DNA of 64,000 bases from Alteromonas sp. a30 (GCF_026788005.1 NZ_JABEPE010000010.1:105197-169196); one strand, 5' to 3'. Positions 25,639 to 35,014 are shown, counted from the stretch's first letter. The notes: generated by a model not told the origin, from the sequence alone. Made by a program: numbers and translations.

Positions 25639-26541
25639 TCAGTCGAACGCCTCTTTCACAAGCTGTAAAGCGTCAAGGTACTCGGTTTCTTCGAACACCT
25701 CTATATCTCGAATGATGTTCTTCTTCATTGCTGTCTCTATCACTTTTCCTTGATGTGATTTGAAATACCCTGCGGCGACCGCGCCTAGGCGTATGAAATC
25801 GGTGTAATTTGGTTGCGTTGATTGCAGGTTCAGATCTCGCCAGCCCAATACGACCTGCTCGAAATCACTGCCCAAATGCCAAGCACGAACAATAGACAAG
25901 CCAATTCTGCCGGACAATTTTTGGATAGCTGTATTTAGAAAATCAGGGGTAGCGTAGTCTTTCGGTGAGCGCTCCGCTTCGGTTAAAATCGGTAATACCC
26001 CGATATTATGCAACAAAGCACATAACGTCATCACATCCAAGTCCAGCTTTGAGCCTTTATGGTATTTGGAGAAATAGTGAAAAACGGCAATCGAATGCGA
26101 CATCACAGCAATGTTACGTTTCCAAACTTGCTCTAAGTAGGCTTTTATTACATCATTTTTACTAACGTATAATTGCTCAAGCGCCAACGCCGTAGCAATG
26201 TTTTTGATTTGATCAAGACCGATTCTATTGACCGCCTGCAACATTGATTCCGCTTTTATGGCTCGTCCTAAAAACGCACTGTTTGCGATACGCATCATTC
26301 GCGCACTTAAGGAAGGATCGAGTGAAATGACTTCCGCCATTTGATTTAAGCTCACATTTGGATCATCTGCCGTTCTTCGCACTTTTAACACGATGTCAGG
26401 TAGGGTTGGCAACACGAGAGTGTCGTTGTTGATTTTATCGACCAGCACTTTGAGCAGTGTATTTTCAGCAGACATGTTCGAATTTAACCCATCCCAAAGG
26501 TTTAAGAATATCGGCATTAATTGCCGCACAGTATCCACCAT
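25639..26541 (-). CDS. HDOD domain protein
   Basis: 300 residues dominated by an HDOD domain (about 40-240): LPTLPDIVLKVRRTADDPNVSLNQMAEVISLDPSLSA without the metal-binding HD pair, then AVNRIGLDQIKNIATALAL and LCALLHNIGVLPIL. HDOD proteins are signalling scaffolds in motility and c-di-GMP circuits. The ATG at 26541 has no ribosome site; an ATG at 26475 (MSAENTLLKV) is an equally good start. Single gene, divergent from the metallopeptidase. Confidence 0.86.
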   Translation of the reverse strand: MVDTVRQLMPIFLNLWDGLNSNMSAENTLLKVLVDKINNDTLVLPTLPDIVLKVRRTADDPNVSLNQMAEVISLDPSLSARMMRIANSAFLGRAIKAESMLQAVNRIGLDQIKNIATALALEQLYVSKNDVIKAYLEQVWKRNIAVMSHSIAVFHYFSKYHKGSKLDLDVMTLCALLHNIGVLPILTEAERSPKDYATPDFLNTAIQKLSGRIGLSIVRAWHLGSDFEQVVLGWRDLNLQSTQPNYTDFIRLGAVAAGYFKSHQGKVIETAMKKNIIRDIEVFEETEYLDALQLVKEAFD

Positions 26542-26670
26542 TTAAACAAATGTAAATAGTGGGAAATGCGTGGTAAGTATCAATTTGTATCTTGCGATTA
26601 GGCGTTGCATTCTCCATCGATGACAGCAAGAATAAGCGCAACCATAACTATAACGAATAGAGATCATTGC

Positions 26671-28347
26671 ATGAACAAAAAGCTCATCGCCCCAGCACTC
26701 ATTGCAGGTGGACTTATCCTCGGCGGCTGCTCCCCTCAAACAACCGAGCAGACAACCAATAGCGTATCTGCCAGCAGCGAAAAACCCACCTTACTTCCCG
26801 ATTTCAAAAAGCGCTTAGATATTTATCATCCCGTTGAATTAACCGCAGACATCTCTCACCTTAACGCTAACCAAAAGAAAATGTTAGGCGTTTTAATTGA
26901 TGCGTCGAAAATTATGGATGAACTGTTCTGGAAACAATCCTATGGTCCCAATTATCAAGATTTGCTAAACAGTATTACCGACCCTGCCACTCAAAAATTC
27001 ACCGACATCAACTATGGCCCTTGGGATCGCCTACAAGGCGATGCGCCGTTTTTAAGTGGCGTTGAAGAAAAACCGAAAGGTGCACAATTCTATCCTGCGG
27101 ATATGACCAAAGAAGAATTAAACAGCAGTGATGTAAAAGACAAAACCGGTTTGTATTCCATGATTGTTCGTGGCGACGACGGCAAGCTGACCAGCGTCCC
27201 TTATTCAGAGTATTTCAATGAAGAGTTAACACGCGCGGCCAAATTGCTAGAGCAAGCGGCATCATTGGCTGAAGATGAGTCATTCGCGAATTACTTGACC
27301 ATGCGTGCAAAAGCCTTGCTGACAGACGATTATCAAGCATCAGATTTTGCATGGATGGATATGAAAACCAACCCTATTGAGTTGGTTTACGGTCCTATCG
27401 AAACTTATGAAGACTTACTGTTTGGCTACCGCGCGAGTTTCGAGTCTTACGTTTTAATTAAAGACTTAGAGTGGAGCGCACGTTTAGCAAAATACGCCGC
27501 GTTTTTGCCTGAACTGCAACAGGGCTTGCCAGTTCCAGCTAAATACAAAGCGGAAAAGCCGGGGGCTAATGCCGACTTGAATGCTTACGATGTGATTTTT
27601 TATGCGGGCCATTCCAATGCGGGCAGTAAAACTATTGCTATTAACTTGCCCAATGATGAGCAAGTTCAACTAGAAAAAGGCACGCGCCGCTTACAATTGA
27701 AAAATGCCATGCGCGCTAAATTCGATAACATTCTGGTGCCAATTGCCAACGAATTGATTGTACCGGAGCAACGCAAACACATTACATTTGATGCTTTCTT
27801 CGCCAACACCATGTTCCATGAGGTTGCACATGGCTTGGGCATTAAAAACACTTTAGATGGCAACAGCACAGTGCGTCAGGCGCTACAAGAGCATGCTTCT
27901 GCATTAGAAGAAGGTAAAGCTGATATTTTGGGCCTGTACATGGTTAGCCAACTATTAGAAAAGGGTGAAATTACCGAAGGCGTTTTGGCTGATTACTACG
28001 TCACTTTTATGGCCGGTATTTTCCGTTCAGTACGTTTTGGCGCTTCTAGTGCTCATGGTAAAGCCAATATGATCCGCTTTAATTATTTCCAAGAAAAAGG
28101 CGTATTTAGTCGCAACGACAAGGGCTTGTATCAGGTGGATTTAGAAAAAATGGGCGATGCTGTTGATAGTTTGTCTGAACTCATTTTAACGCTGCAAGGC
28201 GATGGCAATTACCAAGGTGTAAACACGCTAGTTCAAGAGAAAGGCGTGATTGGTAAGCAACTGCAAAGCGATTTAGATCGTTTGTCGAAAGCCAGCATTC
28301 CTGTTGACATCACCTTTAAACAAGGCCGCTCAGTTATGGGGCTTTAA
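26671..28347 (+). CDS. Lipoprotein zinc metallopeptidase, M49 (dipeptidyl-peptidase III)-like
   Basis: 559 residues from the ATG at 26671, which gives a lipoprotein signal (LIAGGLILGGC); the 22 earlier in-frame codons would spoil it. The zinc motif is H383-E-V-A-H387 (FHEVAHGLG). A second motif E413-EGKAD follows about 30 residues later, matching the EExxAE/D ligand motif of M49 peptidases. Classical M49 enzymes have the longer HExxxH, so this is the five-residue variant. Other phrases: YGPIETYEDLLFGYRASFE and HSNAGSKTIAINLPND. Probably removes dipeptides in the periplasm or at the outer membrane; activity not shown. Confidence 0.78.
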   Translation: MNKKLIAPALIAGGLILGGCSPQTTEQTTNSVSASSEKPTLLPDFKKRLDIYHPVELTADISHLNANQKKMLGVLIDASKIMDELFWKQSYGPNYQDLLNSITDPATQKFTDINYGPWDRLQGDAPFLSGVEEKPKGAQFYPADMTKEELNSSDVKDKTGLYSMIVRGDDGKLTSVPYSEYFNEELTRAAKLLEQAASLAEDESFANYLTMRAKALLTDDYQASDFAWMDMKTNPIELVYGPIETYEDLLFGYRASFESYVLIKDLEWSARLAKYAAFLPELQQGLPVPAKYKAEKPGANADLNAYDVIFYAGHSNAGSKTIAINLPNDEQVQLEKGTRRLQLKNAMRAKFDNILVPIANELIVPEQRKHITFDAFFANTMFHEVAHGLGIKNTLDGNSTVRQALQEHASALEEGKADILGLYMVSQLLEKGEITEGVLADYYVTFMAGIFRSVRFGASSAHGKANMIRFNYFQEKGVFSRNDKGLYQVDLEKMGDAVDSLSELILTLQGDGNYQGVNTLVQEKGVIGKQLQSDLDRLSKASIPVDITFKQGRSVMGL

Positions 28348-28376
28348 TCGCTCTCTTAAAACATAATTAAAACAAA

Positions 28377-28407
28377 GGAAGGACAAGTATTAATCGCTTG
28401 TTCTTCC
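28377..28407 (+). terminator. Possible terminator after the metallopeptidase gene
   Basis: GGAAGGACAAG-9 nt-CTTGTTCTTCC, an 11-pair stem with one G-T pair, 30 nt past the stop. It lacks a clean T-run, so termination is uncertain. Confidence 0.45.
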
Positions 28408-28424
28408 TACTTCATGTCCTCCCT

Positions 28425-28793
28425 TTACACATCCTGATTTACCCCCAACGCTTTTTGCTTCTTCTTCGTTAATCCCAGCGAAACTAAACGATACGACTCA
28501 CTTAAATAGTAACGCAATTCCTCGTCTCGCTCAGCGTTACTGGCAGTTTGTTGAATCCATTTTAATCCTCTTGAGGCTAGATACGGTGCGGGCCGATACC
28601 CCTCACTTTGCTTTAAAAAGTCGTAGTTTAAGTCGGATGTTTTAAAGGTATAGGCTGGCAATCCATCGTTATCAGTTGTGCCAATCGCAAACACTTTCTC
28701 CCCCACTTTCCAAATATGTGAATTTCCCCATTGCATCACATAAGTTGTGCCTGTGTAAGATTGGCAATATTGGTTAAATTCGTCGTGTGTCAT
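28425..28793 (-). CDS. MmcQ/YjbR family protein
   Basis: 122 residues with the CyaY-like alpha/beta fold of the YjbR family: YVMQWGNSHIWKVGEKVFAI, FKTSDLNYDFLKQSEGYRPAPYLASRGLKWI and LSESYRLVSLGLTKK. Small cytoplasmic proteins with a proposed double wing-type DNA-binding surface but no firm function. Single gene between two terminator-like hairpins. Confidence 0.9.
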   Translation of the reverse strand: MTHDEFNQYCQSYTGTTYVMQWGNSHIWKVGEKVFAIGTTDNDGLPAYTFKTSDLNYDFLKQSEGYRPAPYLASRGLKWIQQTASNAERDEELRYYLSESYRLVSLGLTKKKQKALGVNQDV

Positions 28794-28852
28794 ATTAACT
28801 CATTGGGTATCGGGAACTGATTACTCCATTTAAAGCATCTTGTGTGAGATTT

Positions 28853-28885
28853 CAAATAAAAAGGGGAAGCACGGCGCCTCCCCTT
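28853..28885 (-). terminator. Terminator of the pnt operon
   Basis: AAGGGGAAGC-5 nt-GCCTCCCCTT stem with one mismatch; on the minus strand it ends in CCCCTTTTT. Located about 30 nt after the pntB stop. Confidence 0.85.
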
Positions 28886-28913
28886 CTTTGTTTTACGTTA
28901 AATAACGTTAACC

Positions 28914-30329
28914 TTAATCATCTCCAAATTCACGAATAACAGAATTAAGCGTGTCTTTGGCGTCTCCATATATCATACGGGTATTGTCTTTAAAGAATAA
29001 TGGATTATCGACGCCCGCAAAACCGGCATTGGCAGTACGTTTCAGTACAAACACAGTACGCGCTCGTTCCACTTCAATAACCGGCATACCGTAAATTGGG
29101 CTGCCTTTCATTTCTTTTGCTGCGGGGTTAACAACATCGTTTGCCCCAATAACAATTGCCACATCGAAGGTTTCCATGCGCTGGTTCACCGCATCCATTT
29201 CTAGCAATAAATCGTAAGACACATCTGCCTCTGCAAGTAGCACGTTCATGTGACCCGGCATGCGCCCGGCAACAGGGTGAATTCCGTAAACCACTTCGCC
29301 ACCGTTACTTTCAATGAGTTCTTGTAACTCTTTTACCGCATGTTGTGCTTGCGCTACCGCCATACCGTAACCCGGCACGACTAATACACTTTGTGCAGCT
29401 TCTAACACGTAGAATGCATCTTCTGGCGATAATGCTTTAAGTTCACCTTCAACCTTCATTGAAGTATCAATAGGTTTGCTAAAACCAGACAACAGCACAT
29501 TCACTAGGGAACGGTTCATAGCTTTACACATGATATTAGTGAGAATGATGCCGCTCGCGCCCACCAACAAACCCGCTACAATCAAGATATTGTTGCCAAT
29601 AGCAAAACCTGCTGCCGTTGCTGCAATACCGGAGTAACTATTTAATAGCGAAATCACCACTGGCATATCTGCGCCACCAATGGGAATGACCGACAGCACT
29701 CCTAACACAACAGACAGTACGATAATGCTATAAATTAGGTTGGCATTATCTGGCGTTTGCGTTAGCTGATAACTAACTGCCACCAAGGCAAGAATCAAGG
29801 CAATATTGACCCAACGCTGTCCTGCAAAGGTGATAGCACCCGAGGTCATTTTGCCGCTGAGTTTACCCCATGCAATCACACTGCCCGAAAAGGTAATGCC
29901 ACCTATAATGATAGATAAGTTTGAAATGGTAAGAGAAAGCCCTTGGTTTGAACTCCCTTCGACGACCCCTCTGGCTAATTCAGAAACACTTTGATTCGCC
30001 AAAGTGAGTACCGAGATCCAGCCAACCGCTAAACTCGCTAAGCCGCCAAAGCCATTAAACAACGAGACGAGCTCTGGCATGGACGTCATTTCGACTTTCT
30101 TGGCAAATATCGCCCCAATAACACCACCAATAGCAATGCCGGTAATGATCCAGTGATAGCTAATAATGTCTTTATCTAGCAAGGTAATCACCACAGCGAG
30201 AAACATGCCAATAGCAGAAACCGTGTTGCCCTTTCTTGAAGTGGACGGATGGCTTAACAACTTTAAGCCAAGGATAAATAAACATGCTGAAACGATGTAG
30301 GTAGCATTAATTAAAATTGCACTATTCAT
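28914..30329 (-). CDS. pntB: NAD(P) transhydrogenase subunit beta
   Basis: 471 residues: about nine membrane helices in the first 280 residues, then the NADP(H)-binding domain III (about 290-471) with VVPGYGMAVAQAQHAV, GIHPVAGRMPGHMNVLLAEA and VIGANDVVNPAA. Couples inward proton movement to hydride transfer from NADH to NADP+ in the inner membrane. Third gene of pntAA-pntAB-pntB, 12 nt after pntAB. Confidence 0.96.
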   Translation of the reverse strand: MNSAILINATYIVSACLFILGLKLLSHPSTSRKGNTVSAIGMFLAVVITLLDKDIISYHWIITGIAIGGVIGAIFAKKVEMTSMPELVSLFNGFGGLASLAVGWISVLTLANQSVSELARGVVEGSSNQGLSLTISNLSIIIGGITFSGSVIAWGKLSGKMTSGAITFAGQRWVNIALILALVAVSYQLTQTPDNANLIYSIIVLSVVLGVLSVIPIGGADMPVVISLLNSYSGIAATAAGFAIGNNILIVAGLLVGASGIILTNIMCKAMNRSLVNVLLSGFSKPIDTSMKVEGELKALSPEDAFYVLEAAQSVLVVPGYGMAVAQAQHAVKELQELIESNGGEVVYGIHPVAGRMPGHMNVLLAEADVSYDLLLEMDAVNQRMETFDVAIVIGANDVVNPAAKEMKGSPIYGMPVIEVERARTVFVLKRTANAGFAGVDNPLFFKDNTRMIYGDAKDTLNSVIREFGDD

Positions 30330-30341
30330 ACTGGCTACCCC

Positions 30342-30644
30342 TTATGCGTCTTTCGCTGATTTTTTCTCAGCTTTCTTTTTGAACATGGCAAGCATTCTGT
30401 CAGTTACCATGTATCCGCCCACCACGTTAACAGTAGCGAGCACAACAGCAACGGTGCCAATAATGGTAGTTAAGGTTCCGTCTTCGCCCCCTGCGGCAAC
30501 CAACGCTCCGACTAAGGTAATGCCAGAAATAGCATTCGCCCCAGACATCAAAGGGGTATGTAATGTAGCGGGCACTTTACGGATAAGTTCAAATCCCAAG
30601 AAGGCTGCCAAAACCGTGATGAACAACAGATAAATCGTTTCCAT
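30342..30644 (-). CDS. pntAB: NAD(P) transhydrogenase subunit alpha part 2
   Basis: 100 residues with three membrane helices, including the family phrase LHTPLMSGANAISGITLVGAL. This is the membrane part of the alpha subunit as a separate polypeptide; enterobacteria have it fused to domain I. It starts 3 nt after pntAA and ends with a basic KKKAEKKSAKDA tail. Confidence 0.95.
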   Translation of the reverse strand: METIYLLFITVLAAFLGFELIRKVPATLHTPLMSGANAISGITLVGALVAAGGEDGTLTTIIGTVAVVLATVNVVGGYMVTDRMLAMFKKKAEKKSAKDA

Positions 30645-30647
30645 TGT

Positions 30648-31826
30648 TTATTCCCCCTGAAGTGTTTGGTAGTGATTAATTAGCATCTCGTTACGTAACT
30701 GCCCGTCATAGGCAATGACGCAACTGGTCAAAATGTCGTCATCAAAATCAATGGCTATTTCGCCTTTTTCGGTATCCCAATATTCATCTAATAAATTGAA
30801 AACATTATTGGAATACATGGCAGTGGCATCTTTTGCGACTTGATTTTCCCAGTTTCCTGTTCCAACAATATGCACTCCATTAATTTGCGAGACCTCACCG
30901 GGAACAGAACCTTCTACATTCCCCCCCATCTCGGCTGCCATATCAACAACAACACTGCCCGGTTTCATCGCTTCAACCATATCTTTGGTAACAATAACAG
31001 GCGGTTTTCGACCAAATAGCTTTGCTGTAGTGATAACAATGTCAGCATCGGCAATGGCTTGCTTTTGACCGGCTTTCTGTTTTTCGACCTGCTCAGGTGA
31101 AAGCGCATTGGCGTAACCATCTTTGGTTTGTCCGGTTTCACCAAGGTCGATTTTTAAGAACTTGGCTCCTAAGGATTCCACCTGTTCAGCAACAACTTCT
31201 CGGGTATCAAAGGCAAGCACACTGGCACCTAAGCGTTTTGCCGTTGCAATTGCTTGTAAGCCGGCAACACCAGCTCCAATAATGAAAACCTTGGCGGGTT
31301 TAATGGTGCCTGATGGCGTCATCATCATGGGTAGAATGGTAGAAAGTTGATGAACAGCGTTCATTACCATCACATACCCAGCAAGGTTAGATTGGGAACT
31401 TAGCGCATCCATTTTTTGCGAGCGCGTGGTCCTTGGGATCATTTCCATACTGATGAGGCCAACTGACTTGGCAACCAGCTTTTCGATGAGTGATTTTTCA
31501 AAAAAGGGATCTAAATGACCAACAACAAGCTTTCCGGCGCGTAATAGCGCAATATCAGCTTCGCTTGGTCGAGTGACGTAAAGAATAATGTCAGCAACCT
31601 CGATGGCTGCCTTACGATCGGAAACAAGCTCTGCACCCGCTTGTTCATATTCGGCATCCAGATAACCTGCTAACTTCCCCGCTCCACTTTCAACGAGCAC
31701 CTTGGCGTTTGCCAGTTTCATTTTTTTAACCGTGGCTGGAGTTGCTGCACAACGTTTCTCTGTTGCGACTCCTACGTTATCTAACGTAATACCAGGAGAT
31801 TCATTAATAACTAATATTGTGGACAT
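30648..31826 (-). CDS. pntAA: NAD(P) transhydrogenase subunit alpha part 1
   Basis: 392 residues of the soluble NAD(H)-binding domain I, related to alanine dehydrogenase. Conserved phrases: EKRCAATPATVKKM, VEMIPRTTRSQKMDALSSQ-like (here MEMIPRTTRSQKMD), VFIIGAGVAGLQAIATAKRLGA and DMAAEMGGNVEGS. First gene of the split-subunit operon; AGAGGAAAG lies 6-7 nt before the ATG. Confidence 0.96.
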   Translation of the reverse strand: MSTILVINESPGITLDNVGVATEKRCAATPATVKKMKLANAKVLVESGAGKLAGYLDAEYEQAGAELVSDRKAAIEVADIILYVTRPSEADIALLRAGKLVVGHLDPFFEKSLIEKLVAKSVGLISMEMIPRTTRSQKMDALSSQSNLAGYVMVMNAVHQLSTILPMMMTPSGTIKPAKVFIIGAGVAGLQAIATAKRLGASVLAFDTREVVAEQVESLGAKFLKIDLGETGQTKDGYANALSPEQVEKQKAGQKQAIADADIVITTAKLFGRKPPVIVTKDMVEAMKPGSVVVDMAAEMGGNVEGSVPGEVSQINGVHIVGTGNWENQVAKDATAMYSNNVFNLLDEYWDTEKGEIAIDFDDDILTSCVIAYDGQLRNEMLINHYQTLQGE

Positions 31827-31932
31827 CGGGAACTTTCCTCTGACAAGTTCGATTAATAAGTGTTTGGCCTGATTAGAAAACTTATATCAGGACAAACATC
31901 CTATGCCAACCGAGTCTATGAGGTGTGTTCCA

Positions 31933-31957
31933 AATAGGAAAATAAAGATTTCCTATT
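31933..31957. other. Hairpin in the pntAA-hinT spacer
   Basis: AATAGGAAA-7 nt-TTTCCTATT, a perfect nine-pair AT-rich stem 43 nt after the hinT stop. Could be a weak hinT terminator on the minus strand or an operator for the pnt promoter. Confidence 0.4.
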
Positions 31958-31970
31958 GTGACAATCAGCT

Positions 31971-31986
31971 TTTACGTATACGTAAA
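31971..31986. promoter_or_regulatory. Perfect 16-bp palindrome upstream of pntAA
   Basis: TTTACGTATACGTAAA, fully self-complementary, between hinT and pntAA. A dimeric regulator site is the simplest reading; the regulator is unknown. Confidence 0.4.
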
Positions 31987-32000
31987 CTCAACAACAAAAC

Positions 32001-32366
32001 TTATTCGACTTTTAGCGTATCCTGATAAGGAGGCCAACCCATTGGTTTTCCTGCCAAAACATGAAGGTGAAGATGGTAAACCGTTTGACCACCGAATTTA
32101 TTACAATTCATCACCACACGATACCCTTCATCTGCGAAACCCTGATCCTTTGCAATTTTCGCAGCAACGAAATACAAATGACCCATAACTTCCCGGTCTT
32201 CTTCTTCAATGTCATTAATTGTTGCTATCGGTTTTTTCGGAATCACTAAAAAATGAATAGGGGCTTGAGGGGCAATATCATTAAACGCAAGTACCGAGTC
32301 ATCTTCATAAATAATCTCTGCTGGGATTTCTCTGTTGATGATTTTGGTAAAAATCGTATCAGACAT
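32001..32366 (-). CDS. hinT: HIT-family purine nucleoside phosphoramidase
   Basis: 121 residues with the full HIT fold: start SDTIFTKIINREIPAEIIYEDD, middle FLVIPKKPI, and the catalytic histidine triad HLHLHV near residues 99-104. Hydrolyses AMP-N bonds such as adenosine phosphoramidates in the cytoplasm. Single gene between uppP and pntAA. Confidence 0.95.
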   Translation of the reverse strand: MSDTIFTKIINREIPAEIIYEDDSVLAFNDIAPQAPIHFLVIPKKPIATINDIEEEDREVMGHLYFVAAKIAKDQGFADEGYRVVMNCNKFGGQTVYHLHLHVLAGKPMGWPPYQDTLKVE

Positions 32367-32395
32367 ATTTAAGTTCCTTATACGAATAAATTAAA

Positions 32396-32431
32396 CGAAA
32401 AAAAAGAGGGCCACATGTAACATGCGCCCTA
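32396..32431 (-). terminator. Terminator of the fol-uppP unit
   Basis: On the minus strand AGGGC-gCATGT-t-ACATGt-GCCCT, an imperfect stem followed by a run of eight T, 50 nt after the uppP stop. Confidence 0.75.
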
Positions 32432-32479
32432 CTTTTATAAAAAATTTGCTTAGATTCAACCCAAAAGTTGTGCTTCTAA

Positions 32480-33277
32480 CTACAGCAACAATACCAGCAA
32501 GAAAACGCCAAGTAAAAGCCGATAAATGACGAAAGGCAACATACCGATGCGCTCTATCCAAGAAAGGAAAAGATAAATACAAGCGTAAGCACTGACGAAG
32601 GATAAAAGCGTGCCCGATACGATCATGCTCCAATCTACGGCTTGCGATGTTGACAGCAAATCAAGCCCCAAAAGTACACCGGCCCCTAAAATCGTTGGAA
32701 TTGAAAGAAGAAAGGAAAAGCGCGCAGCGCTGTATCTGTCTAGCCCTAATAATAAACCCGCCGTGATCGTAATTCCCGAACGCGATGTCCCGGGAATCAT
32801 GGCAAGCACCTGAAAAAAACCAATGGTTAACGCTTTTTTCCAGCCCAATGATTTCAAGCCTTCTGCTTGCTTCGCCCGTGAATCCGCTAACCATAGTAAA
32901 GCACCAAACACTATTGTGGTAAACGCGATGACTAAACCGGAACGAGCAAACTCTTCCACTAACGATTTGCCTAAAAACCCTAGGACAACCGCAGGAAGAG
33001 TGGCAATAATCAACCACCAAGCCAATTGACTTTCTGCTGTTGCTTTACCACCAACAAGTTGACGCGTCCACGCTTGTGTCATGCCCCATAAATCATGTCG
33101 AAAATAGATAACAACAGCGGTTAAACTGCCAATATGCACCGCCACATCAAACGCTAACCCTTGCTCTTTCCACCCCAATAAAATACTGGGCAGTAAAAGA
33201 TGCGCGGAACTTGAGATAGGCAAAAACTCCGTAATACCTTGGATAATAGCGAGAATAACAACTTCAAATAGGGTCAC
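32480..33277 (-). CDS. uppP: Undecaprenyl-diphosphatase UppP (BacA family)
   Basis: 265-residue polytopic membrane protein. Family motifs: IQGITEFLPISSSAHL (Glu/Ser site, about 13-28) and IPGTSRSGITITAGL (about 160-175). Recycles undecaprenyl diphosphate to the monophosphate for peptidoglycan and O-antigen synthesis. It starts 3 nt after folK, so it belongs to the same transcript. Confidence 0.95.
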   Translation of the reverse strand: MTLFEVVILAIIQGITEFLPISSSAHLLLPSILLGWKEQGLAFDVAVHIGSLTAVVIYFRHDLWGMTQAWTRQLVGGKATAESQLAWWLIIATLPAVVLGFLGKSLVEEFARSGLVIAFTTIVFGALLWLADSRAKQAEGLKSLGWKKALTIGFFQVLAMIPGTSRSGITITAGLLLGLDRYSAARFSFLLSIPTILGAGVLLGLDLLSTSQAVDWSMIVSGTLLSFVSAYACIYLFLSWIERIGMLPFVIYRLLLGVFLLVLLL

Positions 33278-33280
33278 AAT

Positions 33281-33778
33281 TTAGTCCTGTCCATTCCAAA
33301 TAAAGGGAATTTTCCATAATTTTTGAGAATCTTTATCAAAGCATTTCCAAAGCTCTGAATAACTTTTTTTCACTTCTGGATGTGATTTGTGAGGCGTTAG
33401 ATCTTGTAAAGGTAATAAGACAAAGGCGTTGTACAAAATTTCCGGTCTTGGCAAAATAATGGGTATTTTTATTACCTCATCATTAAATAATAACAAATCC
33501 AAATCCAAGGTACGCGGCGAGAATTTTTTCTCTGATGAAATGCGCCCATTCTCTTTTTCAATTTTTTTAAGTAGATGACAAACCTCTACGAGTGATTTTT
33601 CTGTTTTAGCGCCAACCACCAAATTGTAGAAAGGATTTCCATCAAACCCAACCGACTCACTTTCATACACGGGACTCAACTCCAGCTCACCAAACGCTTC
33701 AAATAGAGCATCCAAACCCGCTTTTGTGTGTTTTTCTCGCTCAATATTAGTACCAAGACTAATGTAAATGTGATTCAT
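33281..33778 (-). CDS. folK: 6-hydroxymethyl-7,8-dihydropterin pyrophosphokinase
   Basis: 165 residues from ATG MNHIYISLGTNIEREK; an in-frame TTG three codons earlier is less likely. Transfers pyrophosphate from ATP to the pterin in folate synthesis. Signature SPRTLDLDLLLFND (the HPPK PROSITE-type motif) and PRPEILYNAFVLLPL are present. Preceded by folB in the same direction. Confidence 0.95.
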   Translation of the reverse strand: MNHIYISLGTNIEREKHTKAGLDALFEAFGELELSPVYESESVGFDGNPFYNLVVGAKTEKSLVEVCHLLKKIEKENGRISSEKKFSPRTLDLDLLLFNDEVIKIPIILPRPEILYNAFVLLPLQDLTPHKSHPEVKKSYSELWKCFDKDSQKLWKIPFIWNGQD

Positions 33779-33827
33779 AAATGGCAAGCCTGTTAATCAT
33801 GACAGCGACATGAGGAAGATTGATGTG

Positions 33828-34187
33828 TTATCCATTATTGACTTCACGCTGCAAGTAAACCGCCACATTTTTCGCCTTTGGCAATATATCGGGTTTGCTC
33901 AGCTTAATTTCCACTTTCTCAACCGGAAAATTCGCTAGGATATGCGCACACATGGTTTCGGCAAGAAATTCGAGCAATTGGGGTTGGTGGATCTGACACA
34001 GGTTTTCCATCGCCTCTGCAATTTTCGCGTAATCAACAGTATGGCTCAAATCATCTGACTTCCCGGCTTCTTGCAATGGCAAGTGCAGCACTAAGTCGAG
34101 TAACAAGCGTTGCGGAGCCTGACGCTCCCATTCGTAGACGCCAATAATGGCAAGAAGCTGAAGCTCCTCTATATATATTTTATCCAT
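33828..34187 (-). CDS. folB: Dihydroneopterin aldolase
   Basis: 119 residues from MDKIYIEELQLLAIIGVYEWER, the normal family start. The open frame reaches further upstream to 34304, but that stretch would overlap plsY and is not homologous. Converts dihydroneopterin to 6-hydroxymethyl-dihydropterin, supplying FolK. Contains VDYAKIAEAM and LLEFLAETMCAHIL. Confidence 0.93.
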   Translation of the reverse strand: MDKIYIEELQLLAIIGVYEWERQAPQRLLLDLVLHLPLQEAGKSDDLSHTVDYAKIAEAMENLCQIHQPQLLEFLAETMCAHILANFPVEKVEIKLSKPDILPKAKNVAVYLQREVNNG

Positions 34188-34294
34188 CAAGGATGTTACC
34201 TTTTTACACAGGGCGCGTTTGAACATAACGCGTGAAAGTCGAGTACGCTTAAACGGGAGGCAGTTTACCTGTTTTGTAATGTGGGTCCAACACC

Positions 34295-34903
34295 ATGACA
34301 GCACTTAGTTTACTTCTCGTTGTTAGCGCTTACTTAATAGGCTCCCTCATGGGCGCGCTAATTGTAAATCGTCTTTTTCAGGTTGCCGATCCACGACAAT
34401 CCGGTTCGGGTAATCCCGGCGCATCCAACATGCTGCGTAATTACGGTAAATGGGCAGGTTTTTTGACGCTGTTCATTGATGTCATTAAAGGCATCGTTCC
34501 CGTTGCAACCGCATTATTCTTGCAGCAGCCCGAATGGGTACTTGGCGTGACTGGTGTTGCGGCTTTGCTTGGTCATATTTTCCCACTCTACTACGGTTTT
34601 TCTGGCGGAAAAGGGGTGGCGACGGCACTGGGTATTTTTTCTGTTTTTAGCTTAAAAATAGCCAGCGGTTTACTCTGCATTTGGATCGTAATATTTGCAC
34701 TAAGCCGTTATAGCTCCTTAGCTTCCCTTAGCGCAACATTGGCAGCACCGATTCTCACGTATTACTTTGTGCCAACGTTTTTTGTACCTGTGATTGTGAT
34801 GTCATTTTTCATCTTTCTGAAACATAAAGATAATGTGAATCGATTGTGTAGAGGCAAGGAATTTCGCTTTTCCGTGAAAGAAACAAAAAAGACTTCAAAC
34901 TAG
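34295..34903 (+). CDS. plsY: Acyl-phosphate:glycerol-3-phosphate acyltransferase PlsY
   Basis: 202 residues, five or so membrane helices, with the three PlsY motifs: GSGNPGASNMLRNYGK (about 37-52), HIFPLYYGFSGGKGVAT (about 92-108) and FIFLKHKDNVNRL (about 170-182). First acylation of phospholipid synthesis in the inner membrane. Divergent from folB with a 107-nt gap, as in many gammaproteobacteria. Confidence 0.96.
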   Translation: MTALSLLLVVSAYLIGSLMGALIVNRLFQVADPRQSGSGNPGASNMLRNYGKWAGFLTLFIDVIKGIVPVATALFLQQPEWVLGVTGVAALLGHIFPLYYGFSGGKGVATALGIFSVFSLKIASGLLCIWIVIFALSRYSSLASLSATLAAPILTYYFVPTFFVPVIVMSFFIFLKHKDNVNRLCRGKEFRFSVKETKKTSN

Positions 34904-35014
34904 GCATCACGCTGAATAGAAGCGCCTAACGCCCCAACACAAAAGGATTCACGCAGACTGAGCTCCAATCTCATCCTGCGACTATGGATCTACGTCTAAT
35001 TCATTTAGCGCAAC

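Noticed and set aside
34188..34304. N-terminal extension of FolB
   Set aside because: The 39 extra residues are Cys/Arg-rich, overlap the plsY start and precede the conserved FolB beginning.
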